In this document: piece after piece, positions 11,201-20,594 of the stretch | Numbering within the stretch: position 1 is the first letter of the stretch | Layout: each line of letters opens with the position of its first letter | Assembly: GCA_946894095.1 (NCBI GenBank) | Contig: OX335644.1 | Coordinates: forward strand, 21,681,595 to 21,745,594 | DNA: 64,000 nucleotides | Direction of reading: 5' to 3' | From: Incurvaria masculella | Lineage: Eukaryota > Arthropoda > Insecta > Lepidoptera > Incurvariidae | The notes under the pieces: generated by a model | The model's database searches: none | What the model was told of the DNA's origin: nothing | Seen by the model: only the letters and a program-made list of their open reading frames with translations | Position numbers and translations under genes: made by a program

Positions 11201-12857
11201 TGTCTCTTTTAGTAAGGTTTAAAGGCAGTCTTTCAACGTTGCTGTGTTCTTCTGGATGTAAAATAAGAGATATTGTTGTACCGTGAAAGGAGTCCAAGGA
11301 AGTGGTTGATGAAGTATTGTGATCAATGTTATCTATTGCCGCGCACGTGAATACGTTTGAATGTATATTTTTGGGACAAACAAATCCTTGTTCTTTATAT
11401 AGATCACATGCATTGCTTGCCACCATTTCAGACACCTGAACTACCCTTTTATATGACACGCTCAAACCTAAGTTGCACATGTTGTCGATCACTTCTTTTC
11501 GCACATTGTCGTTGTAAAGTTTTATTCCTATGTACAAAGGCAGTGGTGTTTCTCGATCTGTCAAATGGCGCGTATGAATAGCGGTTTGGTTGACCTTTTT
11601 TTTGCAGTTAAATCTTATAAGTTGAGCAATGTTTGTCGCAATCAAGTTTGTGTCTCTTGCCGGTTGTTCTGAAGATTCAGTTTGATTAAATGCGCCGCCA
11701 AATAAAAGCATTCGGCAAAACAAAATGCATTGTTTAGGTACACAGTTTTCGCCAGTGAAGTTATCTTGAAAAGATCCTTCGAATTTGGGGTATTCATTAA
11801 ACATTTGCTCACGAAGAATTTTCGCAGCTCGGGCTAAGCACATACCATCGCTCATGGCATTGTTTTGACAAGCACTTTCAACAGCGCTTCGAACGTCATC
11901 TTCAAAACATAATAAAATTTCTCGACCAATTTTATCCTCACGGAGACCAGGAATGAATTGGAGAAGTTGTTGTTTAAGTTTGGTTCGGTTGACGTTAAAA
12001 TTTTCGATGCCTTGCTGTTGCAACCTGTCTTTAAACATTGCGGCGAGATTAGACAGACGAAAAATCGGTGCCTCAGGACTGTACAAATATGTCTCTCGAA
12101 TGTGTGTAGCTAACTCACTCAATGTAGAGCCGTATGCCGCTTGAACTGATGTGTCTGGTTCAAGTACTGAATGCTGACGTCTTACAGTTCGGACTTTATT
12201 CAGCAGCTTAATATAGCACGGTTTGTGGTATTTTGCCTCCATCGCAACTAAATCAGTAGAGTGTAAATTCTTTAATAGGGTTTCATCTTGTAAGAGAACT
12301 GCATGTTGGTAAATATCAGCTCCGATTTCAATAGTTGATGCTGACACAAGTTTCTCCTTGCCTTTTTCTAATTGGTCACAAAATATGCATTTGCTTTTTT
12401 CTGAACCTTGTGAAGACTTTGATCTCGTACTTATGTTAGGCTCACTTGAAGAGAAACTTGATGAGGGTTTTGCTTTCAGACGATCAATTTTCTGTGAATT
12501 ATATCTGGTCCTGCATGCTTTATGGTATTTGACTTTCTTTTCGACAAACATTTGAAATTTATTCTCAAACCGCAAATGAATCGGGATGGAATCATATTTA
12601 TCGTATTCGATTAAATTTTCACTTAATGACTTATATCCACTCGCTGTGGGAGTAATTAATGGTTGTGGATCGTGATTTTGGCAAATTATACATTTCTCCC
12701 ATAGCACAGGCACAGGTTCAGTAGGTCTTGTGAGAGTAGATTCAATCTGCATAATTTTCATTGGTCGAGTTGGGGCTGACATCGTTATTTTTGTTCGTCT
12801 GTAAGACATTTTAATGACAGTTGGAAAATAGCTAAATAGGTATGTTAATAATAGCAT
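8262..12857 (-). CDS. Transposon-borne protein: Cys/His fingers, PIN/FEN-like nuclease region, CXC motif
   Basis: One uninterrupted frame of up to 1531 codons. The first 16 residues are hydrophobic and the second Met (residue 17, MSYRRTKITM) is the more likely start. Near residues 58-120 is a C-x2-C ... YHKACRTRYN unit, and near 157-216 a second one, CIFC ... YHKPCY; both look like zinc-binding repeats. The C-terminal third has acidic blocks in the order of a PIN/FEN-type nuclease fold: CLIIDGAALVHML (~1127), VVFDQY (~1172), HEEADARLLLHADDA (~1261), VDSDVLVIAL (~1287) and ITGCDTVSTFCGIGKK (~1345). The last 40 residues are a tesmin/TSO1-like Cys-rich (CXC) stretch. I recall this architecture from multicopy, TE-like genes in invertebrates but cannot name the family. 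The TIRs argue that it is the element's own protein. The full-length frame suggests recent activity or selection. Confidence 0.8.
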   Translation of the reverse strand: MLLLTYLFSYFPTVIKMSYRRTKITMSAPTRPMKIMQIESTLTRPTEPVPVLWEKCIICQNHDPQPLITPTASGYKSLSENLIEYDKYDSIPIHLRFENKFQMFVEKKVKYHKACRTRYNSQKIDRLKAKPSSSFSSSEPNISTRSKSSQGSEKSKCIFCDQLEKGKEKLVSASTIEIGADIYQHAVLLQDETLLKNLHSTDLVAMEAKYHKPCYIKLLNKVRTVRRQHSVLEPDTSVQAAYGSTLSELATHIRETYLYSPEAPIFRLSNLAAMFKDRLQQQGIENFNVNRTKLKQQLLQFIPGLREDKIGREILLCFEDDVRSAVESACQNNAMSDGMCLARAAKILREQMFNEYPKFEGSFQDNFTGENCVPKQCILFCRMLLFGGAFNQTESSEQPARDTNLIATNIAQLIRFNCKKKVNQTAIHTRHLTDRETPLPLYIGIKLYNDNVRKEVIDNMCNLGLSVSYKRVVQVSEMVASNACDLYKEQGFVCPKNIHSNVFTCAAIDNIDHNTSSTTSLDSFHGTTISLILHPEEHSNVERLPLNLTKRDKYEISLPDSYTNILPTPKKQSDIPMQTINYSCRNCNTASATTEMKEWLDHIKISLENDEETLCWAAYNSRKENPENEKVKSQSVILPILRESINSHAMVRHTMNIIITITNENNSGQTPVMTADQPVYAIAKQIQWSYPEMYGEDKLVVMLGPLHIEMAVLSMIGTFLEDSGWTDNLVEAGVTTPGRAEGILKSSHVKRSRYAHEVTLAVLHVLREEAFMRDKEAYQSETLAEWVEIKKSKSSQFKFWSTTMDLESILLLMVRSIRQGDVADFMDSLHRICPWMFSLNHVNYARWLPIFVHDLEKLPTSHPMIYKEFRKGNFTSLKTDRNFSRMGHDQVHEQNNKLIKLDTRTLSNLSNDNALLKWAVSGPEMARMTTEFEEIFFRHENYRDNKHREDSKAFALRFQKHVHNLINVFKEHGNPFEDDELTTINNSRLIMSERSQTSVFVAESIGTEQYAEYVKDRLQFRNKSIHAVIKRNNLPLYNSQKATVKSKDKQKIGDLRKDSNLFCKLYVASQGRDGNLDDFFGHENHSYAPSISEFGKLRKPTNKSDIVTCIEQSSKHDTPVLVQPEASCLIIDGAALVHMLTPKTNQTFQDYIDAIIVPYVKGKLSLFDRVDVVFDQYIEGSLKADTRESRGTGQLIAVKETVKIPRNFHKFLAHDKNKEQLFILLAQNLVKIQIEEKTVICTCKDKVISSSSATEVSSSSHEEADARLLLHADDAARNGHDRVLLKTVDSDVLVIALFAFNKIPNLQELWIEYGAGKHLKYLPVHTFVAQLPSGMTAVMPFFHSITGCDTVSTFCGIGKKSAWKTWISFREVDAAFQAYSSGVEPCLKSNEFALIETMVVHMYHPTSDTNKVNTARRILFTKKNRAIENIPPTQDALLQHLKRAIHQTHIWINCLNREPQLLDPCNWGWQKKNDGPAYTPLWKTLPDASLSCKELLSCKCKQMCTKCRCVKNELNCTLLCACEGACSREIL

Positions 12858-13759
12858 AGAATTTTAGCGACTGCTGTGGTTTCTATCTTTCACTTGTGAC
12901 TTTTTGGAGCAAAAACTTTGTCCTTCTAGTGATTGGGATTGGATTTTTACAATCATGTAAAAGGCAGAAGCAAATAAATTGTAAATCAAATCTTTGGTGT
13001 ACAATTTATTTACTAAATGTTAACAAAGCCGAAGGTATACAAATCCTAACACGCGCAGAGTTACTCCGGAACGGCCGTTCTAAACATTGGATAGGTTTGG
13101 ATAGGTATATCTACCTACTTAGATATTCTAAAATATCCTCGAAATAGGCACCTATGGCATAACATATTGTAACGTAAAATATAGAATTGTGAATAAAATA
13201 TTTTTTCGTACCTACAACTGGCCATCCCCTTGCTGGACATTGGAAACATTTTAGTGAAAACTAAAATTAACTTAATATTGCCTACTCACCTGTGCAGACG
13301 ACGAATGTGTATTCTATTTGTTTGTTCTTAATTCTTATACAGGGATGTGTCTTCCTGAACACGTACAATCATTTTAATCGCGCACTAAATTAGTTTATTA
13401 CTTCAAAATGTGAAATAAACAGTGACAAACGAGAGCTATCGCCGCGTGTTCCATGCAGGCAATACACCGGCCGACGAATGGCGGCGTAGGTAAGTGTTAA
13501 TTTCAACGCGCCTCCACCGCGCCCCGCCCGCACCGCTCCGCGCGAGGCGACGACGCATGGCGACGACGCGCCGGGACTCGCGAATCCAGCATATACCTAC
13601 GTGCACTTTTTTAATTGTAACTTTGCCAGTTTTTATCTGACTTCTACAATTTAAATATCATTGAATAGATAATTAATGTAGCTTTATTTTATTCATACAC
13701 CGTTTTAATCTTAAGTTAATAGTAAAGTAGGAAGAAAATAAAGACCGTATTTTTTTTAG
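12858..13759 (-). promoter_or_regulatory. 5' region of the transposon gene with a CpG-rich patch
   Basis: About 900 bp lies between the start codon and the right TIR. Most is AT-rich, but 13435-13590 is strongly GC- and CpG-rich, including a plus-strand GGTAAGT that resembles a splice donor. It could hold the promoter or an untranslated exon; no TATA box is convincing. Confidence 0.3.
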
Positions 13760-14085
13760 TTTACTTTTAATTGAAACTAAAATATCTCACAAACTGTAAT
13801 TTTTACAAGAACAAATGTAAGAACATTATTATAGTGCATTTAATGTTGCTTTCTATGATACTCCACATTTGAATATATGTTACACACTTTCTGAAATATT
13901 CGCAAATTTATAAACGCAACGGCGGCCATTTTGATGACGTCATAATTGCTGACCTAAGCACTTTAGAGATTGTCTCCCGGCAGTTTTGTAGTCATAATAA
14001 TATACTTAACAACATATCAAAAGCTGCAGCTGGTTTCCGGAAAGGAACTTTTCGGGCCTTTTTTGACGCTAAGGGAACGTACTAA
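13760..14085. repeat. Right terminal inverted repeat of the 6.6-kb transposon
   Basis: Reverse complement of 7451-7766 with scattered differences. It ends CTAAGGGAACGTACTAA at 14085. Confidence 0.8.
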
Positions 14086-14092
14086 CTCTTAC

Positions 14093-14222
14093 GTATTCGC
14101 TTCTTGCTCCTGCTCGTCGCACTCGGACGGCGCTGGGCTGACCTCGGGCGTGGAGAGTCCCTCGAAGGCGCCGATGGCGGAGCTGTTCTCCGTTACAATG
14201 TGTAACTCCGACATGGCCTTAT
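14093..14222 (-). CDS. Candidate host exon abutting the transposon
   Basis: On the minus strand an acceptor (TTATCATTTCAG) precedes 130 nt: two bases, 42 codons, two bases. The exon ends at AATAC|GTAAGAG, a good donor. The peptide includes MSELHIVTENSSAIGAFEGL and STPEVSPAPSECDEQEQE, a typical acidic Ser/Pro-rich linker of a regulatory protein. Its entry and exit phases equal those of the exon at 58390-58558, and its exit phase fits the zinc-finger exon at 3555-3673. GC-rich synonymous positions contrast with the AT-rich surroundings. The gene is not identified. Confidence 0.6.
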
Positions 14223-14848
14223 CTGAAATGATAACGACTTTAAATACTTACTCAATTATATTGTAAGCACAAAATTCGACAGCGAATCGTCGCTGTTTAT
14301 TGTTTATTTTTTACTAGCTGAACTTGCAACGTCGTTTTGGACTGATGTTGGGCTAAATTATTCTCGAATTGCGTATGCGTTACATACCCCATACACACTT
14401 TTATTCCCTATTCCACGCCCAGTCAAGTTTAATTTTCGGCATAAAAGGTCTAGCCTATGTTCAAGTCGAAACCGACGGTCCAAACAAATATCAAAATTAT
14501 AAATAATCAAAATAGCAGTTAAGGCGTGTAAACATAACAGACAGACAGTTACTTTCGCATTTACAATATTAGTATTGATTATAGCCATAGATAGTACCTA
14601 CATACACTGCACTCTGATTTGTCATATTTTATTGTCAAAGGTCACAGCTAAGTGTAAGTAAGAAACTTCGCTGGATTTTTTTTCAACGTCCACATAGTCT
14701 TCACAAAAGTATTTCCAATTGCTTACAATCACAGTAAAAAGACTAAATTATTATTAATTGACAAGAATAAATAATTCATGTTGCATGAAACCTACGTACG
14801 TAGCTAGTTTACCTAATAATGAAATTAATTAATTAATTTAAATAAAAA

Positions 14849-15157
14849 ACCGGCCAAATGCGAGTCGGAATTGCGCACGGGTCCTGGTTCCGTACCATCG
14901 TACAAGATTTAACACAAAAAATCACGTTTTTTGTATATTGTATATAAAAAAAATAATCTAAAATTAAAATTTTATTATTTTTTATTTTACCTATTTGTTG
15001 TTATGGCGGCAAAATAAATACACACTCTGTGAAAATTACAGCTGCCCACCTATTACGGTTCATGAGATCCAGCCCTGGTACGAACGGACGGACGGACGGA
15101 CAGCGGAGGATTAGTATCGGGTTCCGTTTTCACCCTTTGGGTACGGAACCCTAAAAA
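14849..15157 (+). mobile_element. Complete GGGTTCCGT-family element
   Basis: Same module order as at 5748-6047: AAACCGGCCAAATGCGAGTC at the left, a GACGGACGG run, and GGGTACGGAACCCTAAAAA at the right. The preceding 600 bp (14230-14848) is AT-rich with no gene that I can support. Confidence 0.7.
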
Positions 15158-15450
15158 CCAAATTAAAATCGGCTTCCCCAGGCAGAAAAATCGCGCTCAG
15201 CACAGAATATCGGCCATCTCTTACGCTGAGATAAATAGTCGTAACAGAAACTAAAACTAACCAAAAGTAGTATTTTGTGACGTCACTTTGCATTACTTTG
15301 CCATTTCGTCCATACAAAATGTGTCAAAGTGACGTCACAAAGTACTACTTTTGGTTAGTCTTAGTTATATAGTTAAATAGTCGTAATCGAAACTAAGACT
15401 AACCAAAAGTAGTACTTTGTGATGTCACTTTGACACATTTTGTATGGACG

Positions 15451-16139
15451 AATTGTATTGTATTGTATTGTATATCATTTTGTCAAATTGGTAGACAAGC
15501 TACACTCAGACAGGTCATTTTTTCTTATTTTAGGGCATACAGGCAAACATAGATTCAGCTTACAAATTCTGGCATATACCATCGTCAAATTTACTAAATA
15601 ATTAAAACTAAGCTAAATATGTCAACTTAATAATTAGGGCTTTATGATAATAGATTATCATGGTCATTTCAATTATAAATACTAATAAACAAACAATACA
15701 AAATATAAACGGTAAAAAGATTTAGTAGCAAACTGCCTACTATGGGTACAAAAAAATATCGTACATTCAAAATTAACTAAATTTAAATACAATTACTAAT
15801 TCTAAATTAACTAAAAATCTTTGTCAGCTAGGGCCTCATTAAGGGTATAGTGACTCTTTTTCAGTAGACATAGTTTAATATTTTTTAAGAATGGCATATC
15901 TTCCAGGTTCCTAATATCCTCAGGTATTTTATTATAAAACTTAATACTATTACAAATGAAGCTATTGGAAACCTTACTCAGTCTATTTTTAATACAATGT
16001 ATGTCATTTCTATGTCTCGTACCATAATTATGTACCTCCGAGTTCAGTGTGGCATCATTTATATACTTTCTGGCATACTTTATATTTTGGTAGATGTATT
16101 TACTTGTTAGGGTCATGATTCCTGCTTCTCTAAAAACTA
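15451..16139 (-). mobile_element. 5'-truncated non-LTR retrotransposon (3' end)
   Basis: On the minus strand the C-terminal coding part (16116 to 15811) is followed by an AT-rich 3' UTR. It ends in an ACAATACAATACAATACAAT tandem tail at the junction with the interrupted hairpin element, as expected for target-primed insertion. Confidence 0.7.
15811..16116 (-). pseudogene. LINE reverse transcriptase C-terminal fragment
   Basis: About 100 codons containing NYGTRHRNDIHC, NRLSKVSNSF and SIKFYNKIPEDIRNLE. This is the conserved 'YxTRxxx ... FYNKIPxxI' block that ends the reverse-transcriptase ORF of jockey/CR1-like LINEs. The upstream catalytic domain is absent, so it cannot act alone. Confidence 0.7.
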
Positions 16140-16567
16140 ATTATGAATACACATAGTAATGCAAAGTGACGTCACCATTGACATATTTTGTATGGACGAA
16201 AGCTCAAAGTAATGCAAAGTGACGTCACAAAGTACTACTTTTCATTAGTCTTAGTTTCCGTTACGTCTATTTATCTCTGCCTTAGGCTTACATATATAGT
16301 CGTAACCGAAAAGACTAACGAAAAGTAGTACCTTGTGACGTCACTTTGACACATTTTGTATGGCCGAAATGTCAAAGTAATGCAAAGTGACGTCAGTCTT
16401 AGGCTGAGATAAATAGTCGTAACAGAAACTAAGACTAACGGAAAGTAGTACTTTGTGACGTCAATTTGCGTTACTTTCAGATTTCGTCCATACAAAATGT
16501 GTCAAAGTGACGTCACAAAGTACTACTTTTCGTTAGCCTTAGTTTTTGTTACGACTATTTATCTCAG

Positions 16568-17034
16568 ATCGCAAGAAATAAGAGACCAGCGTTTCGCAAG
16601 TGTTTTTGGCGCGAACGTTCGCGCTCTGGTTTGCAGGCCATTCGAATATTTTCATACTTGACACACCTTTGAAAATGAATATCTCAAGAAGAAGAGAAAA
16701 TGGATCATTTTTGACTGTCAGGAATATTCCAATATCTCGCTGCCGAAAATATGGTAGTGGCAGACGTTGTTTTATTTACAATTTCAATCCTACATTATCC
16801 TATAAGCAGAAAATTGCCTACCGGTACCAAGTGCACGCTGGGAACACTACTCACAACACGCACGCCGTTCAAACGTATTTCCTTCTTGCTGACTTATCCT
16901 ATAATGGCAACATACGAAGATAAAGGCGATAAATAGATTATTTTAGCGAAATGTGTTTTGCGATTACACTTTCGAAACATCGTCCGCTTGCCACCTACCA
17001 CTGGCATGACACACGCCTCAGAGAATACTTACAA
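16568..17034 (+). other. No supported gene
   Basis: A frame at 16600-16923 is open for about 107 codons, but it lacks recognisable motifs, a clear promoter or codon bias, and it starts within the edge of a hairpin element. I see no other structure. Confidence 0.3.
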
Positions 17035-17145
17035 AACCGGCCAAGTGCCAGTCGGACTCGACACGAAGGGTTCCGTACCATTGTACAAGATTTGACTCAA
17101 AGAAATCACGTTTCTTGTATGGTGACCCTAATATTTTTTTTATTT
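17035..17145 (+). mobile_element. 5' part of a GGGTTCCGT-family element
   Basis: AAACCGGCCAAGTGCCAGTC and CACGAAGGGTTCCGTACC mark the left module. The element then breaks into unrelated AT-rich sequence. A fragment of the middle module (CACTTTGTGAAAATGTCAGC) reappears near 17545, so about 390 bp was inserted. Confidence 0.55.
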
Positions 17146-17872
17146 CTTTTATATGTTTGATAAAACCATTTATTTGAAAATTTATTTTGTTTATATTTGA
17201 TTTCAAATCTGTATCGTGTAACTGTATATGTGTATATGTGTAAATTGTTTTTCGGGACACACCATGCTTACCTTTTGAATAACATTGTTTAATGTAAATC
17301 TATAGTTATAGTAAAGTCATATAGTCAAAGTGTAACTGCAGAAAACATATAAAATGTTACTTTAGGTATCTTATCCCAGATAAGGTTAGTCACCCAGGGA
17401 GGAAAATAACCACAACCTCAAAACCTGTAAGGTTGAGAGAGGCCTAAGCCCTGCAGTGGGTGGCACTAGAGCGATTTATCAAATAGTAATGTGTGTGCTA
17501 GAAAGGCTTAAATAATAATAATAATATGTTTCAACAAAAACACACACTTTGTGAAAATGTCAGCTGTCTACCTATTCTGCCCTCCTTGTTAAATCGGCGG
17601 TAACTACATATGAGGCCCATGTGGAGTTAAGGATGTTCCGACCCATGCAATGTTTTTTTTACACAGAACGCAAAAAGTATTGCACTTTAAGGCACGAATT
17701 CGTCAAAAATATTAAATATAGCCATAGTAGTTGCAGCGAAAACATATTCACAATTTCAAGTTTAATGGTTTCGTTGTAATTGCCGATTAGAAGTTTTACA
17801 CCGTTAGATGGCGCTGTTAAATAAAAATCGTATTTAAATAAATTGTAACAGAACCAATAATCCTGACTACTA

Positions 17873-18085
17873 ATGACTAATTGGGACGAAATTTTAGGTA
17901 ATCTGAGCGTGAACGAGGCTGTTGACATATTTTATAAAACTCTGAACAACCTTATCAACTTGTTTGTGCCCCGCCGAACTGTGACCGGTTCGACAAGATA
18001 TCCTCCCTGGTATACTAAACCATTGCTTAAGGTTCGAAACAGGTGCTTAATCGAAACAGAGACTAAACTGAACGGTTTTTGGTAA
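17873..18085 (+). pseudogene. LINE ORF2 linker fragment
   Basis: Short frame with NWDEILGNLSVNEAVDIFYK, NLINLFVPRRT and YPPWYTKPLLKV. This is the segment between endonuclease and reverse transcriptase in jockey/I-like LINEs (W-D-x-I ... VP ... PxWxxxxL). It stops after 70 codons. It lies just outside the presumed left edge of the viral block. Confidence 0.55.
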
Positions 18086-18384
18086 AAAGTTCACTAATGC
18101 GTTTAACGCGTTCTGCGAATTTATCCAAGGTTACAAAAAACTCTTGCCATTATACAAATTCTCGCCAATATTTTCCCTCCACCGCTTTCTGAGAATTCCT
18201 GAGAATTTACACCGAATTTTTAAAATAAAACTCTGCTCGCAAGAAACACGGTGGCTTTTTCGAGTACGCTCAATATTGGTCCGGTTGCATTTTTTTCAAT
18301 ACGTGGGCGGACATTCACAAACTTCTCGGCGAAGGCAAACAATTTCTCGACACTCGGCGCGCACGGGATCCCGTTCGCCGTTTC

Positions 18385-18480
18385 GCTGCCCCCCGTTCAA
18401 TAATACAATTTAAATTTTGATAGCTGCCCCCCGTTCAACAATACAATTTAAATTTGATATCTGCCCCCCGTTCGAAAATA
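18385..18480. repeat. 37-38-bp tandem repeat, ~2.6 units
   Basis: CTGCCCCCCGTTCAAYAATACAATTTAAATTTGATA recurs at 18386, 18424 and 18461, the last copy being truncated. It lies downstream of the minus-strand promoter at 18573-18733, so it would be near the start of any transcript. Confidence 0.75.
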
Positions 18481-18572
18481 CTATTTCCTATTTTCTTTGA
18501 CTGAATTACGAAAAATAGCCTTTCGGTTAGGACAGAGGAGTAATTACTCCTCTCCATAATAATATTTTGAGT

Positions 18573-18747
18573 AATGAAGTTCGCGGGCGAGGACGCTGCT
18601 GCTTATATAGGCCCTATCCCCTCTTTTCCGCCTTTTTGATGACGTGGCGCACGCCCATTGGCCGTCGAAGAACGTTAGAGGGAGACAAAAACGACAGCCG
18701 ATGACGTGGCGGCCTCCCATTGGCGCAGAGCCGAGGGGGCGTGGCCT
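18573..18747 (-). promoter_or_regulatory. Promoter-like region with two ERSEs/UPREs and a TATA box
   Basis: On the minus strand the order is: ERSE 2 (18715-18733), ERSE 1 (18643-18661), TATATAAG (18602-18609), then a predicted start near 18575. Each ERSE is a perfect CCAAT-N9-CCACG, the NF-Y plus ATF6/XBP1 site. Each also overlaps TGACGTGG, the XBP1/ATF6 UPRE core. GGGGGCGTGGCC (18736-18747) is a GC-box. Two exact 19-bp arrangements with the same spacing in 90 bp are unlikely by chance. Related degenerate segments at about 27311-27410 and 37971-38060 keep the UPRE, but CCAAT has become CTAAT. Confidence 0.65.
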
Positions 18748-18920
18748 AATTCCGTCACTCTGCATCGCGACGTCGGCCGGAGCGGTCGCATTTCTTATTT
18801 TCAAAGTTCGGTCGATTCTCGCGCAGTCGGTCGCGAGCGGTCGGCGCGACGTGACCTATGTTTTGGCGTGGAATTTGTCGGAACATTCCTCGCAACCCGC
18901 CGCCCGCTGTACACTTCCGA

Positions 18921-19098
18921 GATGTTAGAAGAGGAGACTAAAACGATGATAAAATACTGTATAAAATATATAAGAAGAATATTAAAACGATACACTTCGG
19001 AGGCAGCGCGAACGTCCAACGTCGGTTGTCGAGTTGTGTTCGGGAGTTTTTGGTTAGCGTCGTCGGCCGTCGAATTATATCAGCTGGAGTTCTCGTGA
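18921..19098 (+). CDS. Possible small viral ORF, 58 aa
   Basis: It starts ATG TTA GAA GAG GAG and ends at TGA 19096-19098. The peptide opens with a basic amphipathic helix (MIKYCIKYIRRILKRY). It lies just downstream, in the plus direction, of the ERSE region. No homologue is recognised and no second copy exists in the window, so it may be spurious. Confidence 0.25.
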
Positions 19099-19274
19099 AA
19101 ATTGAAATATTTGAAAATTGAAATCATTAATAATAATCAAATCAAAATGTTTTTATTTCGGCCATCGTGCTATAGAAATAGTCAATTACAATATTAATAA
19201 TATCGATGGTTTCGAACACTATCGATCACATTTCTGTAACACCAAAAAAGTCACTGGAGCTAAAGGTAGCTCGC

Positions 19275-19575
19275 AAAAAATGAATGCGTCTAGACCGCTG
19301 ACCAAGGCCGGTCAGTCGGCAGACCGAGACGGCTTTTGTCCCCAAAGCGGTCTAGACGAATGCTCATTATAATTTAATGTAGCGCCGACCGGCGACGGCG
19401 TGCAGAGGTGACCGCTGACCAAGGCCGGCCAGTCGGTACACCGAGACGGCTTTCGTCCCCAAAGCGGTCTAGACGAATGCTCATTATAATTTTAAATGTA
19501 GCGCCGACGGCGACGGCGTGCAGAGGTGACCGCTGACCAAGGCCGGCCAGTCGGTAGACCGAGACGCTTTATTCT
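19275..19575. repeat. 117-bp tandem repeat, ~2.5 units
   Basis: TCTAGACGAATGCTCATTAT occurs at 19351 and 19468. The flanking GCTGACCAAGGCCGG, CAGTCGG, GACCGAGACG module occurs three times. The unit is CpG-rich and includes short palindromes. It belongs to the viral block but holds no gene. Confidence 0.75.
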
Positions 19576-19712
19576 GCTTCTCCGCGCCCGAGACGCTTTA
19601 TTTTGCGCACCTCGCAAAACCGAAATGCTTTTGGAAAAAATACGTGCTTTACAGAAAACCGTTCTAATGCAAAACCAAACAAAAATTGTGACGCCATCGT
19701 GCAGAGCGTGCG

Positions 19713-19760
19713 TATAAAATGAGCGAGGACACCGTTCGTGCGCCTACAGACACCGTTCGT
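19713..19760 (+). promoter_or_regulatory. Candidate core promoter
   Basis: TATAAAAT at 19713 sits in GC-rich sequence and is followed by the direct repeat GACACCGTTCGT (19729 and 19749). No ORF downstream is supported, so the target gene may be lost. Confidence 0.3.
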
Positions 19761-19799
19761 TCTGTGCCTTTTGCAAAAGTAAAATGTTTTTAAAAAAAT

Positions 19800-20095
19800 A
19801 CTTGTTTAAAAGATTCCAAAAGCTATTGCAAGTGGCGCGCGTGGTCCGGTCGACTCCCGTCCGAAGCGGCTTACATTTACTCAGTATGCTTTTATAGACC
19901 TGTCGGAGCGAACCAAATTGGCATGATAAGTTATAATAATTCTAAAGTCGTTAATTTTTTTACAGGCAATGTAGTTTCCTTATGGAAGGTTGGGTGCAAA
20001 AGATTAGAAAATTCGGACCGGTGCGTTTGGAATTATTTAGGTATTTTCAAAAATTTGATCTAAAAGATTGAATAAAATATTACATTTTAGAGCTG
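19800..20095. other. No supported gene
   Basis: AT-rich sequence between the candidate promoter and the LINE. I looked for the missing C-terminal polymerase motifs on the minus strand and did not find them. Confidence 0.3.
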
Positions 20096-20594
20096 TGCTG
20101 TTTTGTCAAACAATATCCATGTTATTTTAATGTAGTCAAAGATGTCACTAAATGCAATACACGGCAGAATACAGCTGGAAATTTATATAAATGGCCCATG
20201 CGTACCACGTTGGTAGCAAAAAGTACAACTCAGTCCGCTATTTCAATTTATAATAAATTATTGGAAGATTTAAAAGAAATTGAAAACGTAAAAAAATTTA
20301 AAAACAAACTCAAGCAATGGCTTTTGACAAAAATGTATTATAACATACAGAAATTTATAAAAGAAAAGAAGGGTTAAGATATTGAGATTTTTTTTTAATC
20401 TAAATTTTACTGTCACTGTTTACTTTCGTGTTTCAATGTAACTTTATGTATTGTTTTTCTCAAATATTGCCACACCTATGTCTAGGTAGCATTTTTAAAA
20501 CAGAGTTAGTCACTGTACCATTATGTTCTTGCTGTACACTGCACTAAAATGTATATGCAATAAAATATTTTGAATTTGAATTTTGAATTTGAAA
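20096..20594 (+). mobile_element. LINE 3' end that truncates the viral polymerase
   Basis: Plus-strand frame to the stop near 20377 includes STTQSAISIYNKLLEDLK and KFKNKLKQWLLTKMYY, the C-terminal 'YNKL ... KFKxKLKxxLL' block of LINE reverse-transcriptase ORFs. A ~200-bp 3' UTR, a CAATAAAATA signal and a TTTGAATTTTGAATTTGAA tail follow. Directly after the tail the sequence changes to the GC-rich polymerase gene, so the insertion junction is sharp. Confidence 0.7.

Larger units (their letters stand above)
7451..14085 (-). mobile_element. 6.6-kb DNA transposon with long TIRs
   Basis: Inverted repeats of about 316 bp (7451-7766) and 326 bp (13760-14085) bracket one large minus-strand gene. The outer tip is TTAGTRCGTTCCCTTAG. 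Further in, the arms share CCGGAAACCAGCTGCA, GGGAGACAATCTCTAAAGTG and ATTATGACGTCATCAAAATG. Identity between the arms is high but not perfect. No identical target-site duplication could be read next to the tips, so the superfamily is unresolved. The right tip lies 7 bp from the donor of the exon at 14093. Confidence 0.75.
15228..16567. repeat. Cluster of CRE-bearing hairpin elements, split by a LINE
   Basis: Units opening GATAAATAGTCGTAACAG and closing CTGTTACGACTATTTATC lie at 15228-15450, 16140-16400 and 16407-16567. They carry about eight TGACGTCA palindromes in the context CTTTGTGACGTCACTTTG. The 15451-16139 segment is a LINE 3' part inserted in one copy at 'GTATGGACGAA'. A related copy is at 49405-49530, and the same hairpin forms the interior of 2676-3395. 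Confidence 0.7.

Noticed and set aside
7451..14085. Target-site duplication TTAA or ACT at the transposon ends
   Set aside because: The bases beyond the tips (left ...GTGCTAC, right CTCTTAC...) are not identical direct repeats; TTAG/CTAA is part of the inverted repeat.
18544..18804. 86-aa minus-strand frame across the ERSE region
   Set aside because: It runs through the promoter elements and TATA box, so coding is unlikely there.
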